DNA from: Nitrospira sp.
GTDB lineage: Bacteria; Nitrospirota; Nitrospiria; Nitrospirales; Nitrospiraceae
Assembly (NCBI GenBank): GCA_030456405.1
Contig: JAKDNQ010000135.1
Span: 1-6,213 of the forward strand
Direction: 5' to 3'
DNA length: 6,213 nt
Below, in pieces: positions 5,944 to 6,213 of this stretch. The notes beneath the pieces were generated by a model, which had not been told where the DNA came from, did no database searches, and saw only the letters and a program-made list of their open reading frames with translations. A program made the translations under genes and the position numbers. Position 1 is the stretch's first letter, and each line of letters opens with the position of its first letter.

Positions 5944-6042
5944 GGAGCGTATAGCCTATAGCACGTATTCGGATCAGAGTCATAAGCCATTCGCCATAAG
6001 CCCCTGCCCCATTTCAGATGTCAGCCATATGCCATACGCTCC
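5944..6042. repeat. Long imperfect inverted repeat after the thiolase gene
   Basis: The left arm GGAGCGTATAGCCTATAGC (5944-5962) and right arm GCCATATGCCATACGCTCC (6024-6042) are complementary at 16 of 19 positions, with the outer nine pairs perfect, around a 61-base interior. The interior contains CATAAGCC twice (5981-5988 and 5995-6002). It starts 12 bases after the thiolase stop. It may be a palindromic repeat element or a 3' hairpin for the thiolase mRNA; there is no U tract to make it a standard terminator. Confidence 0.5.
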
Positions 6043-6149
6043 CGTCTTGAAAAGTCTTCTCTGACCCCGTAAGCTGCATTTTAGAAGTACTGAGTGCTGA
6101 GTTGTTGGGATCGAATGACGAGTGACGGTTAACGTCCGGGTCCTCCTCC
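6043..6149. other. Leader region before the J-domain gene
   Basis: No coding frame is evident in these 107 bases. CTGAGT is repeated at 6090-6095 and 6097-6102, and the stretch 6111-6132 reads as shifted near-copies of a GAATGACG/GAGTGACG word. No Shine-Dalgarno sequence precedes ATG 6150; the last bases are instead the C/T-rich TCCTCCTCC. Confidence 0.4.
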
Positions 6150-6213
6150 ATGGCAACGACATCACGCGACTACTATCAGATTCTTGGCCTCCCCAAGGCT
6201 GCCTCAGCGGACG
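6150..6213 (+). CDS. J-domain (DnaJ-family) co-chaperone, 3' truncated
   Basis: Only the first 21 codons lie in the window. They encode MATTSRDYYQILGLPKAASA and one more residue. The DYYxILGLPKxAS pattern is helix I and the following loop of a J domain at the extreme N terminus, as in DnaJ and CbpA. J-domain proteins stimulate the ATPase of Hsp70 (DnaK) in the cytoplasm. The HPD motif and any glycine-rich or zinc-finger region lie beyond the edge, so DnaJ cannot be separated from CbpA or another J protein. The start is supported by the normal position of the J domain, though no ribosome binding site is visible. Confidence 0.82.
   Translation, partial: MATTSRDYYQILGLPKAASAD

Overview
The window reads as a fragment of a chromosome from a free-living Gram-negative-type bacterium of moderately high GC. 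The gene set resembles what I associate with Nitrospira and other Nitrospirota: a GH57 glucan enzyme next to galT, a ThiS-like sulfur carrier, a TtuA-type tRNA thiolase, and short 'word-like' intergenic repeats. This taxonomic guess is inference only. Hand-counted GC is 70/120 bases inside galT (2401-2520) but only 43/120 in 3241-3360, so the window is compositionally patchy.

Layout. Positions 1-1715 (+) hold the 3' part of a GH57 glycoside hydrolase with both catalytic motifs visible. A 138-bp gap carries a small hairpin and a long imperfect inverted repeat. galT (1854-2858, +) follows with a good ribosome binding site. After a 102-bp gap comes a 69-residue ThiS/MoaD-like sulfur carrier (2961-3170, +). 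Next is the decayed C-terminal end of an FkbM-type methyltransferase (about 3167-3400, +, with an in-frame amber codon), then a convergent intact class I SAM methyltransferase (3444-4421, -). A poorly coding stretch of about 575 bp follows, with one doubtful small minus-strand ORF. The TtuA-family tRNA 2-thiolase (4997-5932, +) comes next, then a 217-bp gap with another long inverted repeat, and finally the first 21 codons of a J-domain (DnaJ-like) protein (6150 to the edge, +).

How it fits together. GH57 and GalT suggest an alpha-glucan/galactose-nucleotide sugar module. The ThiS-like carrier and the TtuA-like enzyme are the sulfur donor and the thiolase of one known type of system (TtuA/TtuB, or Ncs6/Urm1 in archaea and eukaryotes), which 2-thiolates uridine in tRNA. 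Here they lie on the same strand but are separated by about 1.8 kb of methyltransferase material, part of it AT-rich and partly pseudogenised. The simplest reading is that surface-glycan-type methyltransferase DNA entered between a sulfur-carrier gene and its partner and is decaying. The carrier's diglycine is followed by five extra residues lying right at that junction. No E1-like activating enzyme or JAMM protease is in the window.

I see no tRNA or rRNA gene, CRISPR array, intact transposase or replication origin. Nothing here is a clear new multi-gene system. The most interesting items are the interrupted thiolation pair, the FkbM fossil, the non-terminal diglycine, the shared lack of Shine-Dalgarno sequences in three genes, and the intergenic inverted repeats.
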